64,000 bases of DNA from Schizophyllum amplum (lineage: Eukaryota > Basidiomycota > Agaricomycetes > Agaricales > Schizophyllaceae), in NCBI GenBank assembly GCA_007026445.1, contig VDMD01000122.1, forward strand, positions 1 to 64,000, written 5' to 3'. Positions 1 to 11,116 of this stretch are shown here, piece by piece; within the stretch, counting starts at the first letter, position 1; every line of letters begins with the position of its first letter. The position numbers and the translations under genes are program-made. Below the pieces are notes generated by a model that searched no databases, had not been told where the DNA came from, and was given only the letters and a program-made list of their open reading frames with translations.

Positions 1-2089
1 CAGCAGGCACTCATGCCAATGGGCCCTTCTCGCCTTATTCCAACATGGGTGGACATGCGCCTGGGAGCCATCGCCGGTGATGTCATCCTATGTCAGCGGC
101 GAGCGAAGATGCTAAAGTACCAGACTCCTCATCTCTTCCTCAACCACATACCCACTACCCACACGCTCATATACCATGTCGGACTCATTATCGCGCTCAG
201 GATCGGGCAAGTTCTCGGCGTTGGGGCGGAACTCGACTTTGGTCAGGAAGAATGTCAGTTCGCAGAGACGCAACCATCGGACGCGCTCGTCGAAAGATTC
301 ACGGCGTGGAAGCACGCGATCAAGCAACTCATTGCATACTTCGAGGTGTGGCCAGGTCTGACGCGGGCTGTATCTGACGGCGATACAGGGCGTAGCGGAT
401 GAAGAGCAAAGCACGGCGAAAGAGCTCACCAAGTTGAGCGCCGTCATCCAACTCCCCTTCAAGCCCGGCAACCAGTTCTCAGATGAGGGAGGCATACAGG
501 TGCGTCGTGTCGCATACCATACCCATTCGCTACTGACGCTTCGCCAGGACATCTACTCTAACATCCGCGACAAGACACGCGTGATCGCGGACCACCACAC
601 AAGTCTCGCGCGCAACATCGAGGCGACGATCGTGCAGGACCTGCAGCGCACACACGGTGATATTAAGGCCCACATCAAGAACATCCAACAGAACGCGGGG
701 AAGCTCGCCACCGCCGTCGCCAAGAGCGTGAATTGTCGACGAAAATCATGGCTGAGCTTGGGGAGCAGTGTGACGACCATGCAGCAGATGCCAATGAACG
801 TAACCCCCAAGAGTGATCCGTAAGCAATCCCGTTCAAGGGCTGGGATGCGAGGCTGAACTCTGGACAGATATGTCGTCAACCAGACCGTCCGCATGCAGA
901 TGCGCAAGCAGATTGAGAGCGAAAACATGCTTCACAACGCCATCATCGCCGCGCAGAATCAGTCGGCCGACTTCGAGGGAAGCATCGTGCGCGGGATCAA
1001 CTCTTCGTGGTCGCGCTACGCGCAGCTGCACGCACAGATGGTTGGCGCCGTTCAGCAGGTGCAGGCGGCGCTAGCTGCGCAGACCGGCGGGCTCGCACCT
1101 ACAGCGGAATGGGAGGCATTCAAGCGCCGCGCCGGGGGCCACCTGGACCCCAAGATCCCGCTGCGCGACCCGACACACCTGAGCTACCCCCTGCAGGAAG
1201 ACAGCGCGGTCCAACCCATCCGCTCCGGCGTCCTCGAGCGCAAGAAGCGTTACACGCGGCGCTCCTCCGAGTCGCTCTATGTGCTCACGCCCGCGGGCTT
1301 CCTGCACGAGTACGACACGACGGACGCGGGGCTCATCGAGGACAAGACGCCCATTTTCTCCCTCTTCCTCCCCGCGTGCACGCTCGGGGCGCCGTCGGAC
1401 CCGAGCGCGAAGTCGCACAAGTTCAACGTGGAGGGCAGGAAGGACAGCAACGGGACGCTCGCGGGGTCGCTGCACATCAAGCGGAGCGCGTACGCGTGGA
1501 CGTTCCGCGCGCGGACGCGGCAGGAACTGATGGGGTGGTGGGAGGATATGAAGGCGTGTGCGAGTCGGGCGATGGAGGTGGGCGAGGGGAACGATTATAC
1601 GGGGCCGCTCGTGGCTGCGGTGCGCGGCGCGGGATATCAGAGCAGCGAGAGCGACGAGGAGCCGTATGTGAGCGCGAACGAGGCGGGTGCGCTGAGCGAT
1701 GGGCACGAGACGGCGGCGTCGACCCAGCCGCCGAGCTATACGGAGAAGGGACAGGGGCGCCATGAGAAGGCCGCGACGGACGAAAAGGTCGTAACCGATG
1801 ACAAGACCGCCCAGACTCCGGAGGTTTGTTTTCCCTGTTCGCCAAGTGTAGTGTTGTGTGTGGCTGATATGTTTTGTCCCAGCAGACGGTAGTGCGCCAA
1901 GATGGAGCATCGATGCCGAGTGGCAGTGAGACTGCAGGCCCGGACAGCGCGACGACGGAGGGCGGCGTCTCGCGCAAGGTCAGCCAGCGGCGGGCGGAGA
2001 AGGCGCCTGAAGGGAAGGAGCCGCATGTGCAGTTCCAGGAGCCTGCCCATATGGAGCGGAGCGAGAGTAAGTTCACGGAGGACCTTTGA
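1..2089 (+). CDS. Slm1/Slm2-like PH-domain protein (5' partial)
   Basis: Likely plasma-membrane PI(4,5)P2-binding TORC2 effector of the Slm1/Slm2 family (actin organisation, sphingolipid and stress signalling). Inferred exons are 1-76, 201-345, 389-499, 548-819, 869-1823 and 1886-2089, joined by GT-AG introns of about 43-124 nt. The first part encodes the F-BAR-like helical region (motifs ERFTAWKHAIKQLIAYFE and YSNIRDKTR, then SDPYVVNQTV across the 820-868 intron). The C-terminal half carries the PH domain (about 1210-1560; GVLERKKRYTRR, then FNVEGRK and WTFRARTRQELMGWW). An acidic, Ser-rich tail follows and ends at the 2087 stop. The start lies left of the window. Between 724 and 763 the conserved frame slips by one base and is then restored, which looks like a pair of compensating homopolymer indels. 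Family assignment is firm; the first exon boundary (76/201) is tentative. Confidence 0.88.
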
Positions 2090-3066
2090 GATGCGGAAGT
2101 ACGGACAACCCTGGTGCTACCTTTGAAAGCGGAATAGGGGATGGATGGAATATTTAGTAGGGCTTGGAGATTATGATACCTTCGACTTGTATGATTTAGT
2201 GCCTCTGTCTGTGACTATGCACGAGGGAGACGTCAGCTGGGATTTGTTCGAGAGAGGAGGGTACACAGAGATGTGGGGGGGATGGCATGGAATGACACAA
2301 AGTCTTTCGCTCCCTCATCGACTGTGCGAGGTGAGTGCCGGTGAGGTCGGGTGAGGCTGGGTGAGCCACGGCCCGGGTGAGCTCGTCCCAAGACTCAACA
2401 ATCAACACGAACGCCGGTAGATGCGGCGCCCACCCCGTATTCCATGATCGTTCTGCAGAAACCCCGTGTTCCTTTCCAGAACAATATCTCTCTTACAATC
2501 CCAACAAGATGTACCAGCAATCGGCTGTACGAGGCCAAAGATGGGCCACACCTGATAAGTATACTACTGCGCTACGCTATTCCTAGTAAATGCTGATGAT
2601 CTTGATCGTGTCGCTGGTTACATGGAGGACGGGAAGGAGGAGTAGGAAGTGTAACATACCTATTGATTCTAATGGAGTGCACTGCAGTCTGGAGTACATA
2701 ATTGACGCTGCGCGTTTCCAAGAGAAAGGTCAACAGCTCAACTGTTTACACGCATTTGGTCAGAACTCACTCGCATTGTCTGCCAAAACAATGCCAAATC
2801 GCATACATTTCTTTTCCTACTTCCACCACAAAGGCCTCTTGCTTGGTGCCAAGGAGCTTCATAGACACGGGCGCCAGCGGTAAGGCTTGAAGTTGAACTT
2901 GAATATTTGAGCCGGACCTGCCAAGCCGACGGCATTTTCCGGCGGCAAAGTCCGGGGTGTATTATACTTAGGGGCCTCGGGTCAGCCCGAGACGGATCAT
3001 CGTTCCTCTTGTACCTAACGGTCATCCGCCAGCTCTCTCCCGTACCCCCTTGAGCTGGTCGCCACT
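2090..3066. other. Intergenic region with a GGTGAG-rich patch
   Basis: No supported gene. It holds the 3' flank of the Slm-like gene and the promoter side of the esterase gene at 3067. Around 2330-2385 the motif GGTGAG recurs about every 8-15 bases. A TATA-like run (tattatactta) lies near 2959-2969, about 100 nt before the downstream ATG. Confidence 0.5.
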
Positions 3067-4994
3067 ATGCGCTTCGCCGCGTCCCCTGTCGTTCTTTCCC
3101 TCGCCCTCTATGTATCCGCCCGCAGCCACCATTTTGCTGCTGCCCACCACATCCGGCGGGACATGCCTATGCCCGACGTCTCTGGGTATTCTGTGCAGCC
3201 CAACTCTTTGGGCGATGCGGACAACGGCTATGCCGGCTTCCCCAATGTCTCCAACGCACAGACAATACTCGATTTCCCATTGAAGTCAGCGGAGGGGGCT
3301 ACCATAGTGCGCCCATAGCAACCCACGTAGAGCGTCGAGCTCACCATCCTCATAGCCCATGTATATATCTGCGGGAAAGGACAACAAGAATATAACTAGA
3401 GCCGTCATTGTGCCACCAGGCAAGGTGTGTTCTGGCGCCGTGCTTCGCTTTCGATGACTTACATCCTTCTCAGCTCAGGGACAATTGGTACTGTGAGTGG
3501 TGGACCGCTGTCTCGGGATTGACGAGCTCATCGTCTACAAGATTTCTGGGTCATGGACAAGGCATTGTACCAAGCGGCAGAGACTTATGAAGACGTTGAC
3601 TACAACGCCATCTCCATCATGGCTCCTGCGTGCGTCGCGTTTCGATGCACTCATTCCCTTGCTGACGGTGTATTTAGTCTGCTCAACAAGAAGGACATTG
3701 ATGCTGGTGCGGGTGACAACACAACCCTTATCTTCAACGGCACGACATGGATGTCCGGTCACTACAGCTCAGGCCCGGCTCATTCACCAATGTCAGCTCT
3801 TACGATGTCGTGGATGACCTCCTCGATTACTACCTCGACAAGGACGAGTTCCCCAATCTCGATGTACGTCTTCTGCACCGCTCTCTATGCGCTCGCTGAC
3901 CTTTCCGCAGAAAGTAGTCATCGCCGGCCACTCCGCAGGTGCGCAGTTCGGTCAACGTTATGCGGCGCTTCGCAAGAGCCGCAAGCACAACGCGCGAATC
4001 GCCTTCTGGCTCGCCAACCCCGGTTCCCTGCTTTGGTTGACAGCGGACCGTCCGCTTCCCAATAGCACTTGCGAGAACGTCGACAGGTGGAAGTATGGCT
4101 TGACCGACGGCCTTCCGGGTTACGGAACCTACGCCTACAACCACTACGGCCGCGACGGCATCGTCGAGCGCTACAACTCGCACAACATCCACTATGCGTG
4201 GGGAACCGCCGACGACGGCCCAGGCGACACGCGCTGCCAGGCGAAGGTGCGTCGCTTGTGCCTGTTCAGTGTACTGCCTCGCTGTCATCTGCTTCCCTCG
4301 CTCGCTATATTTGCCCGCCCACTAGAAACTGCTTTGGAATTGCTCGCTGACACTTCGGCTTGCAGACTCAAGGTCTGACGCACTACGAGCGCGGTCTCAA
4401 CTTCGTCAACATGATCAAGAATCTTTCGGGCGGCTCAGTGCCCGATAATGCCACCGTCGACTGGGTGGAGGGCGTCTCGCACGATGGCGAGGGTATGACG
4501 AGGAGTGAAGCGGGCATGACACGGGTGCGTTCCAATCTTGTCTGCTCACACCAAGTTCCGTCTATTTCCCATGCTCCCGAAGAGGCGGTGCTTTTGCGCC
4601 ACGTCGCTGTATCATCGTCGCCTAGTTCCTATCTCCCGTGTTGCTCGTTCCCGCTTCTCCCCTCCGTCTCATGTCTGCTAGCGCATGCCACTCACTTATC
4701 GCCTTCATCGGTGTCTTCATCGGTGCTTTGGCTTTCAATCCCTTTCGTTTCACCCATAATCTCTCGCATCGTGCACGACTCGTGTACACCCTCCATTCAT
4801 GGCCGGGTGCCTACACATACATGCCCCGCTCTTTTGTGCACGCAACTGACGAGTCTCTGCCGCAGCTCTTCCGCAACGCCACATTCCAGTATCGATTCGG
4901 AAACGACAACGGCGCGAGTGCATCGTGGGCGCCGGCGCATGGTCTCTTGCTCGGCGCCGCTGCTACGCTTGTGTCGGCTCTCTGCGTGCTGTGA
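3067..4994 (+). CDS. Secreted alpha/beta-hydrolase (GHSAG esterase), probable GPI anchor
   Basis: Secreted serine-hydrolase-like protein of about 400 residues; substrate unknown. The start ATG opens a signal peptide (MRFAASPVVLSLALYVSA). Successive exons give ITRAVIVPPGK, RDNWYYFWVMDKALYQAAE (joined across the intron after 3492), LLNKKDIDAGAGDN, then KVVIAGHSAGAQFGQRYAAL at about 3912-3970. There GHSAG is the nucleophile elbow. Later exons contain GVSHDGEGM, a candidate catalytic-His region. Introns end at 3911, 4365 and 4865; the last is unusually long (about 340 nt). The C-terminus is a hydrophobic stretch (LLLGAAATLVSALCVL) after a small-residue site, typical of a GPI signal. The frame breaks at CCC 3774-3776: one extra C would read on as SGPGSFTNVSSYDVVDD, so I suspect a sequence error. 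The family is common in fungi but functionally uncharacterised to my knowledge. Confidence 0.8.
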
Positions 4995-5918
4995 GAGCCC
5001 TCGCTCGCCATAGCCGCACCCTTGGACACCCCAGGTCCTCCATGGCATCCCAGGTGCGGAGCCATGCTGTGGAAGGGGCCGGTGCTATGGAAGAGATGAC
5101 GGTGCTGTGGAGGATGGCCCTGCTCTGATATGAGCACCGGAGGAGGAATTGTTACGAACAATCCCGTCCCAGCTGCTTACGATTGACCCTTGCTACTACG
5201 CACGACACCCTCGCCGTTCATGCCCCCCTCTGCTATTGGCATGACCCTCGCATGATTGGCTTCATGACACTGCACCCTTGGCCGCTGCATCTTTGGCTTC
5301 GTGCTCGGCCACCTGCCTATCTAATACTACTGCCCATCTATCCTCACGCCAATCATCCTCACTCCACCTGTCCTCTCTACCCACGCATCCTCCTCATCCA
5401 CGCATCCTCCTCATCCACTCGTCCTCCTCATCCACACGTCCTCGTTCATACGTTCTCACCTACCCTCTCGCCATGTCCGCGCAGCGCATCTATCTCAGCC
5501 AGCTATCTTGTCTTGATTCTATGTTTACATATTGCTCCGCTCGACCATGACGGTCTTCTCGTCAGACTTTCGTTACTACTTACGCATAGATAGTGTTCCG
5601 GTAATCAAGGATTAGTACGCAGTAAATTATCACTATCAGATTGCTCGGAAGAACAATGGATTGATTGTTAGCCAGGCCATGCCAGCGCTGAGCTATCGCG
5701 TGAGAGCTTCGAGAGAGCTTAGAGTCAAAATCCTTGAGCTGGTGTAACGGCAACATTGGAGTTTTCGCAGTGGTGGTGGTACTTACTAGTACTGACATGG
5801 CGGTTCAACCTTGTCCCAGAAATGATTTGTACTTGGAGAGCCTGAGTCTCATCTCAGTCCAGCAGACTCAGCTTGCAAGCTTGACGCTTGACGCATAACA
5901 ATCCTTCTGGCGTTGGTC
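4995..5918. other. Intergenic region, pyrimidine-rich
   Basis: No supported gene. It is the 3' flank of the esterase gene and contains a C/T-rich tract with a short tandem repeat (5384-5443). Open frames here are low-complexity Pro/Ser/His reads of that tract. Confidence 0.5.
5384..5443. repeat. Short tandem repeat, about 18-nt unit, three to four copies
   Basis: The unit catcctcctcatccacgc is repeated with small changes (for example ctcgtcctcctcatccacac). It looks like a simple minisatellite in the 3' flank of the esterase gene, with no sign of function. Confidence 0.7.
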
Positions 5919-5934
5919 AAAAAGGAAAAAAGGT
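5919..5934 (-). terminator. Pol III terminator of tRNA-Gly
   Basis: On the minus strand, just past the tRNA 3' end, there is a run of six T, then CC, then five T. T-runs of four or more terminate RNA polymerase III, and this one lies about 9 nt downstream of the mature 3' end. Confidence 0.75.
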
Positions 5935-5942
5935 ACATCTTA

Positions 5943-6041
5943 TACATCAGCCGGGAATCGAACCCGAGGCTAGAGCAGTTTATCACGAATCACGTGACCC
6001 AGGGCTGGGAAGCTCCAATGTTACCATTACACCACTGATGC
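5943..6041 (-). tRNA. tRNA-Gly (anticodon CCC) with a 28-nt intron
   Basis: Reading the minus strand, the acceptor stem GCATCAG pairs with CTGATGT (one G-U at 1:72). The D-arm is GTGT/ACAT around the B-box-spaced TGGTGTAATGGTAAC. The anticodon stem GGAGC pairs with GCTCT, with loop TT-CCC-A. A 28-nt intron follows position 37, and the T-arm is TCGGG-TTCGATT-CCCGG. The intron begins GCCCTGGGTC; its GGG can pair with the CCC anticodon, the usual pre-tRNA intron architecture recognised by the splicing endonuclease. Discriminator base is A. A T-run terminator follows. The gene stands alone between the esterase and SPF1 genes. Confidence 0.93.
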
Positions 6042-6553
6042 TTATATAATTGGTGCTGCATTGTTTGTCCAGAAACGTAAAATGCTTTGAACAAGCATTC
6101 GCTTGTGTATGCCAGTACTACTACCTATGGCATTTATTGCATTGTGTAAGTATTGCCAATGTCCATGGCCATGTCCACGACAATTCGACGAGTCGACCAT
6201 GATATAGAACACTGCCATTCCTCTAGTATCACTTACCAATGCCGCGCTCATGACGGGTGGCCGTGAGGCTCACTGACAACCCACTGAAGCCAGTCATATT
6301 GCAAATCTGGTCGGGTCCGACGTATACTTACTGTGTTCAGATCACTAGAGCGTCCCCAAGCACACCCCAAACAGGCGTTTTCGTCGTGACCTTCCGTTTC
6401 TGTCCCTTTAGCCTGTCCACACCTCGTTCGCTGCTCCTTGACCAGCCACCCGCTTGCGCGTCCCTAGTGCCGTGAGTGAGAGATTATACACAGGCTGGCA
6501 AGCGCCCAAGCATAGATATCCATAGAACCCATCTATGCAGTTACAGTGATCTA
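6042..6553. other. Intergenic region upstream of tRNA and 3' of SPF1
   Basis: No supported gene. It holds the 5' flank of the tRNA gene and the 3' UTR side of the SPF1 gene. Confidence 0.5.
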
Positions 6554-9500
6554 TCATTGCGATTTCTTCTCCGTGACCGCCCCCGCCTCCTCTAGCTGCT
6601 TCTGCCGCTCCTGCTCCGCGCGTCGCTTCTCGCGTCGTTCACGGCCGCGAGTCACCATCGCCTTCGGCTCCAGGTCCGCAAACAGGAACTTGCACGTCTT
6701 CTCAATAACCCAGCAGCCGCCAAAGTCGATGATCATGGAGAGGGTGAGGCGGATCTTGAACTGCGAGAGGTTCAGCATTGGATACGGACTTCACAGAGCC
6801 AAGCTACTCACAGCATCGGTCATCTCCACGATCTGCAGCCAGCGGTTGAGTTCGGGCATGAAGTCGGTCGCGCCTGAGAAGGCGACCGCACTCGCGCCCA
6901 CAAGACCCCAGTACAGCGCCGCGTTCTCGCGAATACCCTCGCGGAATGGCCGTCCCTAGTAGAAGTCAGTCAACATGCCCTTTGCAAAATTGTAGTCCGC
7001 CGCACCTGGAAGTTAATCGTAAAGGTGGACACCTGCTGCGACAAGCTGAGCAGGTAAATCGCGGTGTTAAGCAAGTTGGGCGCGAATGGTGCCTCCAAGT
7101 CGATCTCGCCGCGTCTGCATATCCTCAGGATTGTGGTGTACACGATTTCAGAAGGGACACGTACTCCTCGTATACCCTCGTCAAGTTTGTGATGTACACC
7201 AGCGATGCGATGTGCAGGGCGAACTGCAACAGCACCGACAGCAAAACGTAGAAGTTGAAGATGTTGCCGAGCGGCCGCTCGCGCGAGAGTTTCTCCACAG
7301 ACTGCCACAATGTTAGTACTCTTGGGATGAACGGATACGTCGATCCTTTACCTTCGCACGCGAGATGCACAGGAAGCACACCGACATGAGCATACCCGTG
7401 ATCGTCACCTGGTAGTCGCCGAACTTGATGCCGTCGAGGTACTGCACGCTCAAGCTGTATGCCGTGATAAGGCAGTTCAGCGCAAGAATTTTGTACATCT
7501 GAACCGTCGCTACAAGCGTGCTGCGCCCCTGGCGGATGATGTGCGAGACTGTCGTAGACATCAGCGTGTGCATACGCCACCAGCAAAGGGACACGCACTG
7601 GAGGAGACGTTTGAAAGTTTCGACGTGAACGGCGCGGCGCAGGACGCGTCGCCGAGCTTGATCTTGGGCACATCCTCATCATCGATGTCTGCGAGCTTGT
7701 CCGTGATGGCTGACATATCAAACTGCATGAACTGTTATCCCATACGTCCAAGACTTAATAGCACGGCAATAACCTTCTGCGCAGGATTTCTCTGTCTTGC
7801 AACGCGCTGGTCGTTCGCCGCCTGCTGCTGCGCCTGCACCGCGTCCGGGAACAAATGGGCAATCGCCGCGGGCACCGGTGGCGGCGCTTGGTTGAAGCGC
7901 GCCGAGATACTCAGCTGGCTCTCGTACACCTGCTTGACGCGCTCGATCCGCTGCCGCTCCGCGATTTTCTTCAGGTCGTCCGGCGTGCCGTCGAGCAGCG
8001 CGACGCCGACATGGGCCTGCTTGAGCGCGCCGACATCGTTCGTGCCGTCGCCCGCCATCAGGGTCACGTAGCCGGCGGTCTTGAGCGCGGTGAGGATGAG
8101 CTCCTTCTGCACGGGCGAGACGCGCGCGTAGACCCATGTGTTCTGGACGAGGGTGGCGAAGGCGGGGGTTTGTTCGTATTGCTTCATGGCAACGCCGGTG
8201 ACGCAGATATCGTACTGCTCGAAGAGAGATTCGTCGAGGGGCTCGGAGGGGTCCACGGGGATGACCTTGGTCTCATCTACGGTGTGCCAGATGAGGTCTG
8301 AGTAGACGGGTCAGTCAGTACAGTGACAGCTAAGTGGCTGCGGTGTTGCACACCTCGCTCGCTTGAGGGGTTCTCCTTGAGATCAAGAATCAGTGCTTCC
8401 CGGTCCACGATCTCGACATCGCGAGCGACGTGCACGGCGGTCAGTGGGTTGTCGCCGGTAATCATGATGCACTAAGGGATGCCGGTCAGTCCCATTCGTT
8501 CGAATGTGCCGCATATCCGTACGCACCCTGTGGGAAGAGTCCGCCAGCATCTGCAGCGTCTCGACCGCATCCTCCTTCAACGGGCAATGGAAGACCATGA
8601 ATCCAGCAAAGTGAAGGTCGCTCTCCACCACCTCGCGGGGAAGTTTGTTGATCTACAACTCTGTTAGTATCCAGTAAAGCAGCAGCAAAGCAATGGGACA
8701 CACCTTCTCCGTGTTCATCGTCTCCATATCCTTGACGCCGAGTGCCAGGACACGGCTGCCCCTGCGCGTATACCACTTGTACGTGTCGTCGTAGCCCTCT
8801 GGAACGTTGCGCAGCATACCCTTGATGGTCTCCGGCGCGCCCTGCATTGTTCATGAGCCAGATGATATTGTGGGATTAGCTAGCGGCCCGCGCACGCACC
8901 TTAACGGCAGCGATCAGTTGTCCTCCTGACATGGCAGACACCGTCGACATGCGCTTCAGCGCCGATGAGAACTGAAAGCGGCGGCGGATCTGCAGGGCAA
9001 ACTTGCGGTCGTGCTGTGAGTCTTTGGAGGGGTGCACCTGGTCGCCTGCGCGCGCATCAGTTATGACACAGCGGTAGTCGCGTGTGTTGTCAACTCACCC
9101 TTCGCAACCTCCCAGCCCAGGCTCTCCAGCGTCGTCTTCTCCATGGGGTCACCCACAATGGTACCGTCGTCGAGCCGGACCAGGGCATGGGCGCCAGCGA
9201 GGCAAAGAATAGTCTCGCGGGTCGCGTCCTTGACATCGATGAGCTTCTTCCTATTTGAAGGACACCGTCAGTTGTTGGGAGCGTGTGCTGACGCGCATAC
9301 GCACTCTACGCCTACGACCCCTTCCAGCACTAGGTTCTCCGCGGTGATGGTACCAGTCTTGTCGAAGCAGCAGACATCCACGCGCCCGGCGAACGGAATG
9401 CGGAATGGCTCTGTGCAGAAGATGGCTGGAAGAGTGGTGAGCGTTGCGTGCCTGAAGAGTAGCTATGGCACGCACCATACTTGGACAAGGCGACGAGGGA

Positions 9501-10962
9501 GGCGTTTACGGCCAGCGATAGCTCCATGGGCAGCTCGGGGGGTACGACACTCGTGATAATGAGCACGCAGTCGAGCAGCAGCTTGCCCTTCGGCATGCCA
9601 CGCGCGAGCCCTGTGAGACGTTAGAAAGTAAACGCGATGACGGTATAGCAAACGCACCATTGACCCACACATACCAGCTTGCGCCGATAGCAAAGATGAG
9701 CAGGAAGCCGATGAAGAGGAAGCTCTCGAGGTTGTTCGCCGACACGCGCTCCGTTGAGAAGATCATTGTGCGAACGAGTTGACCCTGCGCGGTACCGAAG
9801 CCGGTGCGCAGAACGACGCCGAGGCAGCCACCGTCAGGGGTCTTGATCGGGGACGCAGTTTGGGTCGAGGGGGTAGCCTGTAGGACCTTTGTACCGCTAA
9901 ACAACACGTAGTTCTTGTGTACGCCGTCGACGTCTAACCGATCGTTTGCCTCGAGGAGTTGGATGCTCTCCTTGAGCAGGGGGGTCGATTCTCCCGACAG
10001 CATGGCCTCGTTCACGATACAGGTTCCGTGCACTAGCAGGATGTCTCCGGGAACAGTAGTCTCGTGCTGCCCGCGAACGAGGCTGACGACATCGCCTGGA
10101 AGGAGCTTGTCGGTGTGCATCTCCGTCCACTTCCCGTCGCGGTACACCTGGATGGGGAATGGCTGCACGCTCATGGTGCGGAACTCGGTGAGCGTGCGCA
10201 CGCGCTGCCAGACGACGGTGCACTCAAAGACGACGAGCATGAAGAGCGTGAAGAGGGAGTAGTACCAGTACTCGTCGAGGCACCAGAGCGCGACGCAGAA
10301 GATCTGGAAGACGAAGAAGGGCGCGGTGGCGTGCTCGACGAAGAGCTCGCTGAACGTCGGGATTGGAATGTCGAACTCGTTGCCGCCGTACAGCGCTAGC
10401 AGGTCCGGAACCACGTTCTCCTTCAGTCCATCGGGGCGGAGGAAAGTCGAGAGAGGGGGGTTTGAGCTGCTCGGGTAGGGCAGACGGCCGAATGTAAGGG
10501 GTGAGGTGGAGAGTGCTGTGTACGTGTCGCGCTGGTAGTTGAACGTGTGTTTGCCGTTCTTCTTCTGGAGGGGTACAATGTCGCCGTGACCGCGGTGTTG
10601 CTTGGGGACGATCCGTATACAATCCGCCTCCTCCACTGAGCGCGCCCGGCGCGTTGTGATCCACGCACGCGCATCTGCGCTCCATTTCGTGACGAGGAAA
10701 CTAAGCGCATGGCTCGAGCCGAGGGCGACGCAGAATATGAAGGTCCACTCCTCACTGACGATCCACTGGTCGTACTTGACATAGTAGGCATATGCAAGCA
10801 GCGGGTACAGCGCGAGAAAGGGGATGGCGTAGACGTGCTTGTGCCATGGCACCGCGATGTGCAGGCTGGCGCTCTCGATTTCCGGCGACTCTATCGTCAC
10901 TGCGGACGCCCTGCAGAGAGTTCAGAGAACATAAGTACAGGTATGTCGAGGAGAACTCACAT
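6554..10962 (-). CDS. SPF1: P5A-type P-type ATPase of the endoplasmic reticulum (SPF1/ATP13A1-like)
   Basis: ER-resident transmembrane-helix dislocase that removes mislocalised membrane proteins. The N-terminal part matches P5A family sequence ([18 protein letters not shown], then [19 protein letters not shown]). The family-defining motif PPELPMELS is at about 9520-9545. The phosphorylation motif DKTGT is in [14 protein letters not shown] near 9350-9370, [14 protein letters not shown] near 8430-8465, and the hinge motif [20 protein letters not shown] near 8000-8060. C-terminal TM segments follow, ending in a basic tail ([16 protein letters not shown]) at the 6554 stop. There are about 13 exons with roughly 50-nt introns. 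The initiator is split: exon 1 contributes AT (10962-10961), intron 10960-10911 runs GTGAGT to CTGCAG, and exon 2 supplies G, giving [14 protein letters not shown]. No in-frame ATG exists in exon 2 upstream of the conserved N-terminus. Confidence 0.93.
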
Positions 10963-11116
10963 CTCGGAGAAATTAGAAGCCAAGGCGCGCGAGCGCTTTT
11001 TCGCGCTGTAACGTCAGCTCCTGGAAAGCCACGTGTACCTTGTTACGGTCCGAGTCATCCGACCCATTGTTCTCTTTTCCAAACTTTTGGACCTTGTCAA
11101 CCGCCATTTCGGCGTA
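10963..11116. promoter_or_regulatory. Compact bidirectional intergenic region, SPF1 / site-2 protease
   Basis: Only 154 bases separate the divergent start codons of SPF1 (-) and the site-2 protease (+), so both promoters and 5' UTRs must share or overlap here. No clear TATA box is visible. A minus-strand open stretch crosses this region, but it is interrupted before the SPF1 start and is better explained as leader sequence. Confidence 0.55.

Noticed and set aside
1071..1910. 279-codon minus-strand open frame opposite the PH domain
   Set aside because: Arg-rich mirror of GC-rich coding sequence; the plus strand carries clear PH-domain motifs.
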